This document shows, piece by piece, positions 49,807-58,219 of a stretch of DNA of 64,000 bases. The stretch comes from Bryobacterales bacterium (GTDB lineage: Bacteria; Acidobacteriota; Terriglobia; Bryobacterales; Bryobacteraceae), in contig JADKID010000017.1 of NCBI GenBank assembly GCA_016721425.1, positions 186,001-250,000 on the forward strand, read 5' to 3'. The translations under genes and the position numbers were made by a program. The notes below the pieces were generated by a model. That model was not told where the DNA came from and searched no databases. It saw nothing but the letters and a program-made list of their open reading frames with translations. How positions within the stretch are numbered: position 1 is the first letter of the stretch; each line of letters begins with the position of its first letter.

Positions 49807-51306
49807 ATGATGCGGGCTATGTACCGAATTGGCGTCCTGGCGCTGTTATGCGCCGCTTGCTTGGCGCAGTCCGCAAAAGAGCTCCTGCAAACCGCGAGCG
49901 AGATGGTCTCCACCGCCTCGCCGGGCGTGCAGGTGCCGGCGCTCCTGGAGCTGGCGTTGCTCTATCAGGACTCCGACAGGAAGAAGACGCTGGAACTCCT
50001 GGACCAGGCGATGGCCGCCGCAGGCACGTCCACGCTACAGGCGCGGGTGGTTCGCACGGCAGCCGATGTCGACGTCGACAAAGCGATCGAGATGGCCCCC
50101 TCGGTGCCCGTGCAACAACGCACCGAGGCTCTGGAACGGATCGTGACGGCACTTGTCGCCAGGAAGCGTCTCGACCGCGCCATCGAAGTGCTGGAGGCGA
50201 GTGCCGGGCAGGGCGGCTACCCCTACCGGGCAGCGGACAACCTGCTATCGAAACTCGCTGAGGACGATCCGCGCCGCGCATCGCAGTTCGCCTCCGCCAC
50301 GGCCGCACTGACTCCAGACTCCCGCACGACCGACTATGCGCGGCTGCTGGCACACCAGTGGCGCAGACTGCCTCGTCCGCTCGTGGATGGAGCAGTGGCC
50401 AAACTGGTCAACCTGATTCTGGATGAGAAGAGCGACACAACAACCATCAGCACGCTCTCGTCGTCGCTGGGCTCGGTGAGCTTCAGCGATGACAGAGACT
50501 ATCAGCTCTTCGACATCATGCACATTCTCCAGGTAGCGGATCCGAAAAAGGCCGCCGAGCTGAAGGAGAAGCGTCCCGCTTTGGCGTCCGCTCTGGAGAA
50601 ATTCCCAGAAGGGCGTCTATCCATGAAGGCGTCGGATTCGGACAACATCAACACCAACCGCAATACGACCGAAAAGAACGCGCCAAACGATCCGCAGGCG
50701 GCCGCCAGAATGCAGATGCAGGCCCTATCGCAGGCCAAGGCCCAAGAGGCCCTGGCCCTGGCAAGAAAGGACGTGCAGCTCGGAGTCTCTCGAGCGGCCG
50801 AGGTACCCGACCCCACCCTGAAGGCGGACGCGCTGACCGAAATTGCCCAGCTCGCGGCTGGTAAGGATCCGGCGACGGCAAAAAGTGTCATAGGCCAGGC
50901 CATCGCCGCCATGAAAGAGATCAAGGACCCGGAGGCGACCGCCAACCTCTGGGCTGCAGTGGCGAGTGCCGCCACCGAAGCCAAGGACGACGAGATGGCA
51001 AGGGATGCTATCGACAAAGGACTCACCGCCTGCGCGGCGCTCTACAAGCTCGACTCCAACGCGGACGACCCTAACGAAGCGCCGCGCGAATATTGGCCCT
51101 CCGTGCAGCACTATCGCAATCTCCTCTACAAGGCGGCTAAAGTGAATGGAACGGAGACAGCTCTGTTACTCGTGAAGATCAACGATCCGGACCTGCAGCT
51201 AATGGGCAGGATTGAGGTCGCGCGGTCGCTGATGGGCAAGCCGCGCGGGGATATGAATGTCTGGGTCAGAAGAGGGAATCGGATGCTGGGCACCTCCCTC
51301 CGCTAA
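49807..51306 (+). CDS. secreted alpha-helical repeat protein, paralogue B
   Basis: This 499-residue tandem paralogue starts 7 bases after gene A. Signal peptide: MYRIGVLALLCAACLAQS (the ATG at 49807 or at 49819). Its helical repeats parallel those of A (ELALLYQDSDRKKTLELLDQ, VARKRLDRAIEVLEASAGQG, AKAQEALALARKDVQLGVSR). The late region WPSVQHYRNLLYKAAKVNGT corresponds to WPSTMQYKQLFYRAAISLGE in A. The shared architecture but modest identity shows an old duplication. Both would act outside the cytoplasm. No lipobox is visible. Function unknown. Confidence 0.72.
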   Translation: MMRAMYRIGVLALLCAACLAQSAKELLQTASEMVSTASPGVQVPALLELALLYQDSDRKKTLELLDQAMAAAGTSTLQARVVRTAADVDVDKAIEMAPSVPVQQRTEALERIVTALVARKRLDRAIEVLEASAGQGGYPYRAADNLLSKLAEDDPRRASQFASATAALTPDSRTTDYARLLAHQWRRLPRPLVDGAVAKLVNLILDEKSDTTTISTLSSSLGSVSFSDDRDYQLFDIMHILQVADPKKAAELKEKRPALASALEKFPEGRLSMKASDSDNINTNRNTTEKNAPNDPQAAARMQMQALSQAKAQEALALARKDVQLGVSRAAEVPDPTLKADALTEIAQLAAGKDPATAKSVIGQAIAAMKEIKDPEATANLWAAVASAATEAKDDEMARDAIDKGLTACAALYKLDSNADDPNEAPREYWPSVQHYRNLLYKAAKVNGTETALLLVKINDPDLQLMGRIEVARSLMGKPRGDMNVWVRRGNRMLGTSLR

Positions 51307-51318
51307 CAAGGAGTCCAT

Positions 51319-52281
51319 ATGCACGACATTGCTCGCCGGTCTTTCCTGACACTGCCCGCCGTGGTATTGGCTGCGCAGAATAACAACGAGATCCCCAAAC
51401 GGCTCCTGGGCCGCACCGGTGTGCGCGTCTCCATGCTCGGCGTCGGCGGCCACCACATCGGCCGTCCGAAAGACGCCAAGGACGGCATCCGCATCATCCA
51501 CGCCGCCATGGACGCCGGCATCGACTTCATGGACAACGCCTGGGACTACAACAACGGACGTAGCGAGGAGGTGATGGGCCAGGCTCTGGCCATGGACGGC
51601 CGCCGCAACAAAGCGTTCCTCATGACCAAGCTCTGCGCCCGTGAGTACGCCGAGGCCGTCAAGCAGATCGACGAGAGCCTCAAGCGTCTCCAGACCGATC
51701 ACCTGGACCTGCTCCAGTTCCACGAGTGCAACTATTTCAACGATCCGGAATACGTCGTCGAGAAGGGCGCCATGAAGGCCGCGCTCGAGGCCCGCAAGGC
51801 CGGCAAGGTCCGTTTCATTGGCTTCACCGGCCACAAGTCCCCGCGCATCCACCTCAAGATGCTCGCCATCCCCTTTGAATGGGACACCTGCCAGATGCCC
51901 ATCAACGTCATGGACGAGCGCTTCGATAGCTTCCGTCACGAGGTTGTGCCCGTCTGCCAGAAGAAGAACGTCGGCGTCATCGGCATGAAGGGCTGCGGCG
52001 GCGATGCGAAGATGCTCACCTCCGGCGCGGTCACCGTGGAGGAGTGCTACCGCTACTTCCTCTCCCAGCCGGTCAGCGTCCAGGTGGTGGGCCTCGCTAC
52101 CATGGAGCACCTCGAAGGCGCGTTGCGCATGGCCCGCGCTTTCCAGCCCATGTCCAAAACGGAACTGGAAACCCTCCAGACCCGCGTCAAGGACGTGCAG
52201 AGCGACGGCCGGTTTGAGCTCTTCAAAACCGCCAAAAACTTCGACGCCGGGTATCACCGGAAACAGCACGGCTTCGATTGA
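51319..52281 (+). CDS. aldo/keto reductase with Tat-type leader
   Basis: This 320-residue protein has leader HDIARRSFLTLPAVVLAA (a twin-arginine-like motif) and AAGGAG just upstream, which fixes the ATG. The AKR barrel is intact: GRTGVRVSMLGVGGHHIG at the start, the tetrad residues Asp and Tyr in DNAWDYNNGRSE, Lys in FLMTKL and His in LLQFHECN, and VQVVGLATMEHLEGALRM near the end, where the NADP site lies. Enzymes of this sort reduce sugar aldehydes or ketones. Export of an NADP enzyme fits Tat transport of a pre-folded holoprotein. It is the first gene of a run with the phosphodiesterase and isomerase-like genes. Confidence 0.85.
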   Translation: MHDIARRSFLTLPAVVLAAQNNNEIPKRLLGRTGVRVSMLGVGGHHIGRPKDAKDGIRIIHAAMDAGIDFMDNAWDYNNGRSEEVMGQALAMDGRRNKAFLMTKLCAREYAEAVKQIDESLKRLQTDHLDLLQFHECNYFNDPEYVVEKGAMKAALEARKAGKVRFIGFTGHKSPRIHLKMLAIPFEWDTCQMPINVMDERFDSFRHEVVPVCQKKNVGVIGMKGCGGDAKMLTSGAVTVEECYRYFLSQPVSVQVVGLATMEHLEGALRMARAFQPMSKTELETLQTRVKDVQSDGRFELFKTAKNFDAGYHRKQHGFD

Positions 52282-52319
52282 CACCGCGGCCAAATGGGCT
52301 CGATAGAGAGGTTTCTGGC

Positions 52320-54038
52320 GTGATTCAAAAAGTACGGCTCTGCCCGTTGTTGCTGACCCTTGCCGCATTGGCCCTGCACGGCCAGCGCATCGTGCTCGTC
52401 TCCATGGATGGCCTGGGTCATCAGACTTTCTCCACCGATCCCGTCGCGGCCGAACTGCGTGTGCTGAAGGAATCCGCCCGCCGCGGCGTCATCGCCAAGG
52501 GCCTCCAGGCCGCATTCCCTTCCACCACAGCCAACTCGCACGCTGCCCTCTGGACCGGCGCCTACGGCGATGTCCATACCATCACCGCCAACAACCCGCC
52601 GCTGCTGCCCCGTAGCGAACACGCCGTCACAGAACGCTGCAACGGCTTCTACGGTGATAAACTGCAGGCCGATACGTTCTGGGTCACTGCCGCCAAGGCC
52701 GGCATCAAGGCCGTGGCCCACCAACCCACCCAGGGCTATCCCTTCACCACCCACAACTCGGCGCCGGGAGCGGTGGTCGTCAATGGCTATCAGACCAAAC
52801 AGATAGCCTCACACGTCTTGTGGACCGCAAAGAACGCGGCCGCCGGCCCAGACGGCGCCTTCATCCTCAAGCACGGCCCCCTCACGCTCCACGCCACGCG
52901 CATCGCGGGCGGGCTCCGCCTCTCGGCTAGCGGCCAGTCCATCGACGTGACCGCCGCCCCGGCCGAGACTGAGCCTCCGCGCGGCCGCCCCCTCGCCCGC
53001 CACTTCAGCGATGGCCTACTCGTGGACTCTCCCCCAGCCGTCCTCTACTTCCGCCTCTTCTCCCTCACCCCGGACGACTTCCGCCTCTACGCCTCCCCCT
53101 GGCAGGAGCTCGCATCCTCCGTTCCCGTGCCCGGCCTTCTCCAGGACGCCGGCGGCTTCATCGGCAACGGCGCCAGCGCCCTGCTCAGCAGCGGCAGGAT
53201 CTCTCCGCCCGAATACCTCGAAACAGTGGAGCTCGTCATCCGGCAGATGAACCGCCACGCCGCCTGGCTGATGAAACACTTTGAGCCGCGCCTGTTTCAA
53301 ACATATCTGCCGTTTCCTGACGAATTTGATCACGAATGGCTCGCCCTTGCCCGCGGAGGCTCGGAGACCATTCAGGAATACCGCCGCTGGGGCTACATCG
53401 CCATCGACCGCGGCACCGAGGAGTTCGCCAAGCTCGCGCCCGGCAAGAAAGACACAATCCTCTGGACCTCGGATCACGGCATGACGCCCGTGAACAAATA
53501 CCTGAACATCCCCAGGGTGCTGGCCGACGCCGGCCTGGATCAATCCGCCGCCTACCTCTACAACTCCATCCTCGTGAACACCACGGATTGGAAGAACGGC
53601 ACAGTCCCGCCGGACGGGCGCGCCGCCATCGTGGAGTCCGCCCGCCGCGCCCTCGCCGCCGTCAAGGATCCGGACACCGGCCAGACCATCGTCCGCGCCT
53701 TCTTCACGCCCGCCCACGATGGCAATACCCTCGGCATTGGCGGCCCCGCCGGCGGGGACCTCTACTTCGATCTCGCCCCCGGCTTTCAGGCCTCGGGCCG
53801 CGCCGGCACGGCGTTGATCGAGCCGTTGAAGATCCCGCGCGGCGTTCACGGCTTCCTCCCCACTCGCGAGGACATGGCCGCCATTCTCATCGGCCGCGGA
53901 CCGCGCCTGCCGAAATCCGCACAGTGGCCGCTCCTGCGATCCATCGACGTCGCCCCGCTCATCTGCGAACTGCTCGCCATCGCCCCGCCACCCCAATCGC
54001 GCGGCGAAGCCCCGCATGGGATACGATCGATTCGATGA
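52320..54038 (+). CDS. alkaline-phosphatase-superfamily phosphodiesterase (ENPP-like)
   Basis: This 572-residue protein starts at GTG 52320 with AGAGAGG 8 bases upstream and a signal peptide (VRLCPLLLTLAALALHGQ). An earlier TTG at 52278 would overlap the preceding stop and spoil the leader. The metal-binding SMDGLGH, the nucleophile Thr in AAFPSTTANSHAALWTG and the later DEFDHEWLAL and LWTSDHGMTP are the ENPP-type set. Such enzymes hydrolyse nucleotide-sugar or phospholipid diesters in the periplasm. The middle contains a beta-rich insert (about 180-300). It is coupled to the next gene (ATGA) and 38 bp from the AKR. Confidence 0.82.
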   Translation: MIQKVRLCPLLLTLAALALHGQRIVLVSMDGLGHQTFSTDPVAAELRVLKESARRGVIAKGLQAAFPSTTANSHAALWTGAYGDVHTITANNPPLLPRSEHAVTERCNGFYGDKLQADTFWVTAAKAGIKAVAHQPTQGYPFTTHNSAPGAVVVNGYQTKQIASHVLWTAKNAAAGPDGAFILKHGPLTLHATRIAGGLRLSASGQSIDVTAAPAETEPPRGRPLARHFSDGLLVDSPPAVLYFRLFSLTPDDFRLYASPWQELASSVPVPGLLQDAGGFIGNGASALLSSGRISPPEYLETVELVIRQMNRHAAWLMKHFEPRLFQTYLPFPDEFDHEWLALARGGSETIQEYRRWGYIAIDRGTEEFAKLAPGKKDTILWTSDHGMTPVNKYLNIPRVLADAGLDQSAAYLYNSILVNTTDWKNGTVPPDGRAAIVESARRALAAVKDPDTGQTIVRAFFTPAHDGNTLGIGGPAGGDLYFDLAPGFQASGRAGTALIEPLKIPRGVHGFLPTREDMAAILIGRGPRLPKSAQWPLLRSIDVAPLICELLAIAPPPQSRGEAPHGIRSIR

Positions 54039-54913
54039 ACCGCCGCAACTTTCTCCTCACCAGCGCCATCGCCGGCGCAGCCGCTCCTTCTCTAACTTCC
54101 ACCGCCGCCGCACCCGCGCGCCACGCCCGCCTCAAGCCGGCCCTCTGCGCCTACTCGTTCCGCGAGGACCTCATCAAGAAGACCATGACCTACGAGGACC
54201 TCATCCGCAAGTGCGTGGATTGGGATATCGATGGCCTCGACACCACCGTCTACTGGTTCCCCTCCACCGACACCGCCTGGCTCCTCAGCCTCAAGCGCCT
54301 CGCCTACCGCATGGGCATCGAGATCTATTCCATCGCCGTCCGCACCGAGCTCACCCGGCCGGACCAGGCCGCGCGCGATAAGGAAGTGGCGGCGCTCAAC
54401 AAATGGATCGACGTCGCCGCCACCCTCGGCGCCGGCCACATCCGCGTCTTCGGCGGCGCCGTGCCCAAAACCGCCACCGAAGAGCAGGCCGTCCCGTGGG
54501 TCGTCGAGTGCCTCCAGCGCAGCGCCGAAGTCGCCGCCCAGAAAGGCGTCATCCTCGGCCTCGAAAACCACGGCGGCATCTGCACCCGCGCCTCGCGCAT
54601 CATCGAGATGGTCGACAAGGTCAACTCCCCCTGGGTCGGCATCAACCTCGACACCGGCAACTTCCCCACCGAAGCCTTCCAGCAGATGGCCGCCTGCGTG
54701 CCAAAATCCGTCAACGTGCAGATGAAGGCCGAGATGACTTACGACGACGGCACGAAGGGCCCGCAGGATTGGGACCGCGTCGTGAAGCTCATTGCCGCCG
54801 GCGGCTACAAGGGCTATCTGTCGCTCGAGTACGAAGCCAAAGAACCCGCCGCCACCGCCGTCCCCCGCGGCCTCGCCCAGATCAGCGCCCTCTGCCGCAA
54901 GTACTCCGTGTAG
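54035..54913 (+). CDS. sugar-phosphate isomerase/epimerase-like TIM-barrel protein with Tat leader
   Basis: This 292-residue protein has leader NRRNFLLTSAIAGAAAPSL. The xylose-isomerase-like barrel shows CAYSFREDLIKKTMTYEDL, GAGHIRVFGGAV, GVILGLENHGG and SPWVGINLDTGNFPTEAF, which hold the metal-binding Glu/Asp/His residues. This family includes sugar isomerases, inosose dehydratase-like and 3-keto-glycoside-processing enzymes, all metal dependent. With the exported AKR and the ThuA and Gfo/Idh genes elsewhere in the window it fits oxidised-sugar handling. The ATG overlaps the previous stop (ATGA). Substrate unknown. Confidence 0.85.
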   Translation: MNRRNFLLTSAIAGAAAPSLTSTAAAPARHARLKPALCAYSFREDLIKKTMTYEDLIRKCVDWDIDGLDTTVYWFPSTDTAWLLSLKRLAYRMGIEIYSIAVRTELTRPDQAARDKEVAALNKWIDVAATLGAGHIRVFGGAVPKTATEEQAVPWVVECLQRSAEVAAQKGVILGLENHGGICTRASRIIEMVDKVNSPWVGINLDTGNFPTEAFQQMAACVPKSVNVQMKAEMTYDDGTKGPQDWDRVVKLIAAGGYKGYLSLEYEAKEPAATAVPRGLAQISALCRKYSV

Positions 54914-54967
54914 CAAGAGCTGAACTGCTCCGGGTTGGCGCCAGCCAACCCGGCTAAAATCGAAGAG

Positions 54968-55327
54968 ATGGTATCCGTCCAGATTTTCGGCGTGAAAAAC
55001 TCCCAGGCCACGCGCGCCGCCGAGCGCTTCTTCAAAGAGCGCCGCGCCGAGATTCACATGGTGGATCTCAAGCAGAAGCCCATGGCCGCCGGAGAGATCA
55101 AACGCTTCCTCGATCGCTTCGGCCTGCCGGGCATTCTCGACACCGAGAGCAAGTCCTACATCGACGCCGGCCTCAAGTACATCAAGCTCTCCGACGCCGG
55201 CATGCTGCAACGGATCGAGCAGGATCCCAAGCTCCTGCGCCTCCCCCTGATCCGCAGCGGCAAGCTCCTCAGCGTGGGCCAGGACGAAGACTCCTGGAAG
55301 GCTATGATGGCCCCAACCGCCCGCTGA
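54968..55327 (+). CDS. ArsC/Spx-like thioredoxin-fold protein without cysteine
   Basis: This 119-residue protein has the ArsC/Spx/YffB fold: VSVQIFGVKNSQATRAAERF, IHMVDLKQKPMAAGEIKRFL, and the later LLRLPLIRSGKLLSVGQDE, where R-x-G-K-x-x-x-G is the typical family ending. The usual active-site Cys would lie at KNSQATR, and the whole protein contains no cysteine, so it cannot reduce arsenate by the standard mechanism. It may bind RNA polymerase (as Spx does) or be a decayed reductase. The ATG at 54968 starts at the first beta strand. It lies alone between the isomerase and rlmH. Confidence 0.75.
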   Translation: MVSVQIFGVKNSQATRAAERFFKERRAEIHMVDLKQKPMAAGEIKRFLDRFGLPGILDTESKSYIDAGLKYIKLSDAGMLQRIEQDPKLLRLPLIRSGKLLSVGQDEDSWKAMMAPTAR

Positions 55328-55451
55328 AAAAAAAGCGGCGACCACGTAGGGCCGCCGGCATAGAGAAGAATAGTTTGAATCTATCCTAGGCATCGTTCTG
55401 GAGTCAATACGGTAACGTGCCATTGTCCACCCGGTTCGCCATACTGAAGGT

Positions 55452-55871
55452 TTGAAGCTAATCGTCTACTACATCGGCAAAGCGCGCGACGTCCACGCCA
55501 ATGGCATGGCGCAGGAGTTCGTCAAGCGCACTACGCGCTACATGGCCTGCGAGATGCGTGAGATCCAACCCGCCAGGTTCGATCTCTTCGCCCGCCACAC
55601 AACTGCCCGAAAGATATTTCTCGATCCCGCCGGCAAGGCCATGTCCTCCGAATCTTTCGCCGCCCTCGTCGGCAAAGCCGAGCTGGAAGCGCGCGACCTC
55701 GTCTTCCTCATCGGCGGTCACGACGGCCTCCCTCCCGAGTGGAAGCCCAAGGCCGATCTCCTCCTCTCGCTCTCCGCCATGACCATGCCGCACGAGCTCG
55801 CCCGCGCCGTGCTCGCCGAGCAGATCTATCGCGCCCTCACCATCCTCCGGGGGCATCCGTATCCGCGATGA
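55452..55871 (+). CDS. rlmH: 23S rRNA (pseudouridine-1915-N3)-methyltransferase RlmH
   Basis: The protein has 139 residues with TTG start and GAAGG just upstream. It has the SPOUT-type knot: KLIVYYIGKAR at the start, LEARDLVFLIGGHDGLPPEW and LSLSAMTMPHELARAVLAEQ with the final YPR-type end, which binds SAM. RlmH methylates pseudouridine 1915 in helix 69 of 23S rRNA and is conserved across bacteria. The stop overlaps the next ATG (ATGA), so the two are co-translated. The stretch 55328-55451 upstream shows only an A-run after the previous stop and no clear promoter. Confidence 0.93.
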   Translation: MKLIVYYIGKARDVHANGMAQEFVKRTTRYMACEMREIQPARFDLFARHTTARKIFLDPAGKAMSSESFAALVGKAELEARDLVFLIGGHDGLPPEWKPKADLLLSLSAMTMPHELARAVLAEQIYRALTILRGHPYPR

Positions 55872-56647
55872 ACCGCGCCCTCGCTCTCGCGCTCCTCGCC
55901 GCTCTCTGCGCCCGCGCCGATCATAAGCTCAATCGCAAAGACATCCGCACGCCCGCGCCCATGCCGCCCGGCAGCCTCTTAGTCATCGGCTTCCTCGGCG
56001 CCTGGGAGGAATGGGATAACGACAAGCGCAGCGTACGCAAGCTCGCCCTCCATCTACGCGCGCGCCATCTGCCCGGCGTCTTCATCGAAACCGCCGGCAA
56101 CCGCGATCGCGGAACCGTCCTGAAATTCATCCGCCAGGCGCTCGATCAGAATCGCAACAAAAAGCTCGACGACGCCGAAAAACGCAGCGTCTCCATCATC
56201 TGCTACGGCCAGAGCTTCGGCGGCGCCGCCTGCGTCAAGCTGGCCCGCGAGTTGGACAAGCTCGGCATCGCCCTCCGCCTCACCGTGCAGGTGGATAGCG
56301 TCGGCCGCAGCGACGACTGGATCCCCCCCAACGTCGCCCGCGCCCTCAACCTGTACCAGCACGATCCCGGCCCCGTCTGGGGCGAGGCCAACATCAAGGC
56401 GGTGGACCCGGCAAAAACCACCATCCTCGGCAATATCCGCTTCTTCTATTTCTTCCGCAACGTCGACATGAAGGACTATCCGCCCCTCGCCCGCCGCATG
56501 GGCTTCGCGCACTGGAAGATGGATAACGATCCCGTCGTCTGGAAACAGGTGGAGACCATGATCCTGGCTGACATCGCCGCCTGGCAGGCCGGCCGTCTCA
56601 CGCCATCCGCGACGCGCTCTCCAGCAGCTCCGCCGGCGTCACCGTAG
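55868..56647 (+). CDS. exported alpha/beta-hydrolase-like protein
   Basis: This 259-residue protein has a short signal peptide (MNRALALALLAALCARA). The nucleophile elbow appears as CYGQSFGGAACVKLA (GxSxG), after a strand SLLVIGFLGAWEEWDN. The later block LTVQVDSVGRSDDW and the FFRNVDMKDY and GFAHWKMDND segments should carry the other catalytic residues. It is probably a secreted esterase or lipase of the thioesterase-like group. It is coupled to rlmH by ATGA. Its 3' end overlaps the convergent kinase gene by 50 bases, both frames being coding. Substrate unknown. Confidence 0.7.
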   Translation: MNRALALALLAALCARADHKLNRKDIRTPAPMPPGSLLVIGFLGAWEEWDNDKRSVRKLALHLRARHLPGVFIETAGNRDRGTVLKFIRQALDQNRNKKLDDAEKRSVSIICYGQSFGGAACVKLARELDKLGIALRLTVQVDSVGRSDDWIPPNVARALNLYQHDPGPVWGEANIKAVDPAKTTILGNIRFFYFFRNVDMKDYPPLARRMGFAHWKMDNDPVVWKQVETMILADIAAWQAGRLTPSATRSPAAPPASP

Positions 56648-57578
56648 CCGTGCCCAGCTTGCCCACCGCCACGCCCGATGCGTGGTTGGCCAGCTCCGCC
56701 GCCTCTTCTGGTGTCGCGCCCGCCGCCAGGCCCAGTGTGAACAGCGCGATCGCCGTATCCCCCGCCCCGGAGACGTCAAACACTTCCCGCGCCCGCGTCG
56801 GCGTGTGATACGGCTCGTGGCCGGCCCGGAACAGCTCCATCCCGTGCTCGCCCATCGTGATCAACACCATGCCCGCGCCCCACTGTCGCAGAAGCATCGC
56901 CCCCGCCTCGCGCGAATCCGCATCTTCGCCCAGCGCCGCTGCCGCCCTCGCCTCTTTCAAGTTCGGCTTGACGGCCGTCACCCCTTCCCAGCGAAGCGGG
57001 TTGCGGGGGCTGGGGTCCACCGTCACGATGCGGCCAAGCTCCGCCGCACCCGAACATAGCGCGGAGACGAACGGCTGCGTCAGGAACCCCTTGGCGTAGT
57101 CAGACAGGATCACCGCATCCAGCGACGGCATCATCGCCCCCAGGCGCGCCAACAGCGCCACACACTGCTCGCTGGTCGGTGTCATCTTTGTTTCACGGTC
57201 AATCCGCACCACCTGCTGGTGCCGCGCCACCACACGCGTCTTCAGAATGGTCCGCCGCGCCGGATCTTCCACAATCCCGCTCACGTCCATCCCCGCCTCG
57301 CGCAGCAGCCGTTGCAGCATCGCGCCCTGCTCATCCGCCCCGCACAGGCCCATCACGCTCACGCCCTGCGTAAACTCCGCCAGATTGCGCGCCACGTTGG
57401 CCGCTCCGCCCGCATAGAAAGACTGCCCGGTGACTTCCACCACCGGCACCGGAGCCTCGGGAGAGATCCGCGAGACGTTGCCCCAAAGGAACTCGTCCAG
57501 CATCAGGTCACCCGCCACCAACACCCGCAGCGCCCTAAACCGTTGCAGCAACTCTTCCGTGCGCGCCGCCGTCAACAT
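56598..57578 (-). CDS. PfkB-family kinase, heptose-1-phosphate-forming RfaE1/HldE-N-like
   Basis: The protein has 326 residues. The ribokinase-type fold has GDLMLDEFLWGNVSRISPEA near the start, characteristic of the RfaE domain I, then YAGGAANVARNLAEF, VDPSPRNPLRW and the anion-hole motif FDVSGAGDTAIALFTL with catalytic Asp. This family phosphorylates D-glycero-D-manno-heptose-7-phosphate for LPS core. The nucleotidyltransferase half of the fused HldE is absent here, so a separate partner is expected. It is convergent with the hydrolase and followed by a HAD gene 9 bp away, in line with the kinase-phosphatase order of this pathway. Confidence 0.82.
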   Translation of the reverse strand: MLTAARTEELLQRFRALRVLVAGDLMLDEFLWGNVSRISPEAPVPVVEVTGQSFYAGGAANVARNLAEFTQGVSVMGLCGADEQGAMLQRLLREAGMDVSGIVEDPARRTILKTRVVARHQQVVRIDRETKMTPTSEQCVALLARLGAMMPSLDAVILSDYAKGFLTQPFVSALCSGAAELGRIVTVDPSPRNPLRWEGVTAVKPNLKEARAAAALGEDADSREAGAMLLRQWGAGMVLITMGEHGMELFRAGHEPYHTPTRAREVFDVSGAGDTAIALFTLGLAAGATPEEAAELANHASGVAVGKLGTATVTPAELLESASRMA

Positions 57579-57586
57579 CTTCGGCC

Positions 57587-58219
57587 TCAGGCCAACAACG
57601 CCGCCGGACTCTCAATCCAGTAATCCGGTTGATGCGCCCGCATGGCATCCTGATTCCCGTAGCCCCACGACACCGCACACGTGTGAACCCCAGCCCGCCG
57701 GCCCGCTTCCATGTCCGGCGCGGCATCGCCGATCATCAGGCACTCCCCGGGCGCCACGCCCAGTAGCTCCAGAGACTTGAAGATCACCAGAGGCTCCGGC
57801 TTAGAGGGAAACCCATCGGTGCCCTGCACGTGATCGAAGTTCGCCACCAGCCCAAACTGCGTCAGGATCGCCCGCGCGGTCTCGCTGCTCTTCGTCGTCG
57901 CCGTGGACTTTAATCCGCCCAGCCCGGCCAGCATCTCCGGCACACCGTCATAGATCCGCGTCGAGGAATGCCCGCGGCCTAGATAGATTTGCCGGTACCG
58001 CGCCAGCAATGCGTGGTTCTGCTCGTCCGTGTAGTGCGGCAGCACCTCTTCGAACAGATCGAACAGGTGAAACCCCACAAAGCTCCTGAGGTAGGTCTCA
58101 TCCAGACCGCTGACCCCAACCTCCCCTAACGCGTCGCGGACGGCGCCGCATATATCTGAAGCAGAGTCCAGAAGCGTGCCGTCCACGTCGAACAGATACA
58201 GTTTGTAAGGGGGAATCAC
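57587..58219 (-). CDS. HAD phosphatase (phosphoglycolate phosphatase-like)
   Basis: This 210-residue protein has GTG start overlapping the ftsH stop (GTGA). Motif I is YLFDVDGTLLDS, motif II is TATTKSSE, Lys lies in SKPEPLV and motif III is CLMIGDAAPDMEAG, all intact, with an alpha-helical cap between. It belongs to the Gph/PGP-like subgroup of HAD phosphatases. It may act on phosphoglycolate or on a sugar phosphate for the kinase encoded next to it. The substrate cannot be decided from the sequence. It is part of the same transcript as ftsH and the heptose-kinase-like gene. Confidence 0.82.
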   Translation of the reverse strand: MIPPYKLYLFDVDGTLLDSASDICGAVRDALGEVGVSGLDETYLRSFVGFHLFDLFEEVLPHYTDEQNHALLARYRQIYLGRGHSSTRIYDGVPEMLAGLGGLKSTATTKSSETARAILTQFGLVANFDHVQGTDGFPSKPEPLVIFKSLELLGVAPGECLMIGDAAPDMEAGRRAGVHTCAVSWGYGNQDAMRAHQPDYWIESPAALLA

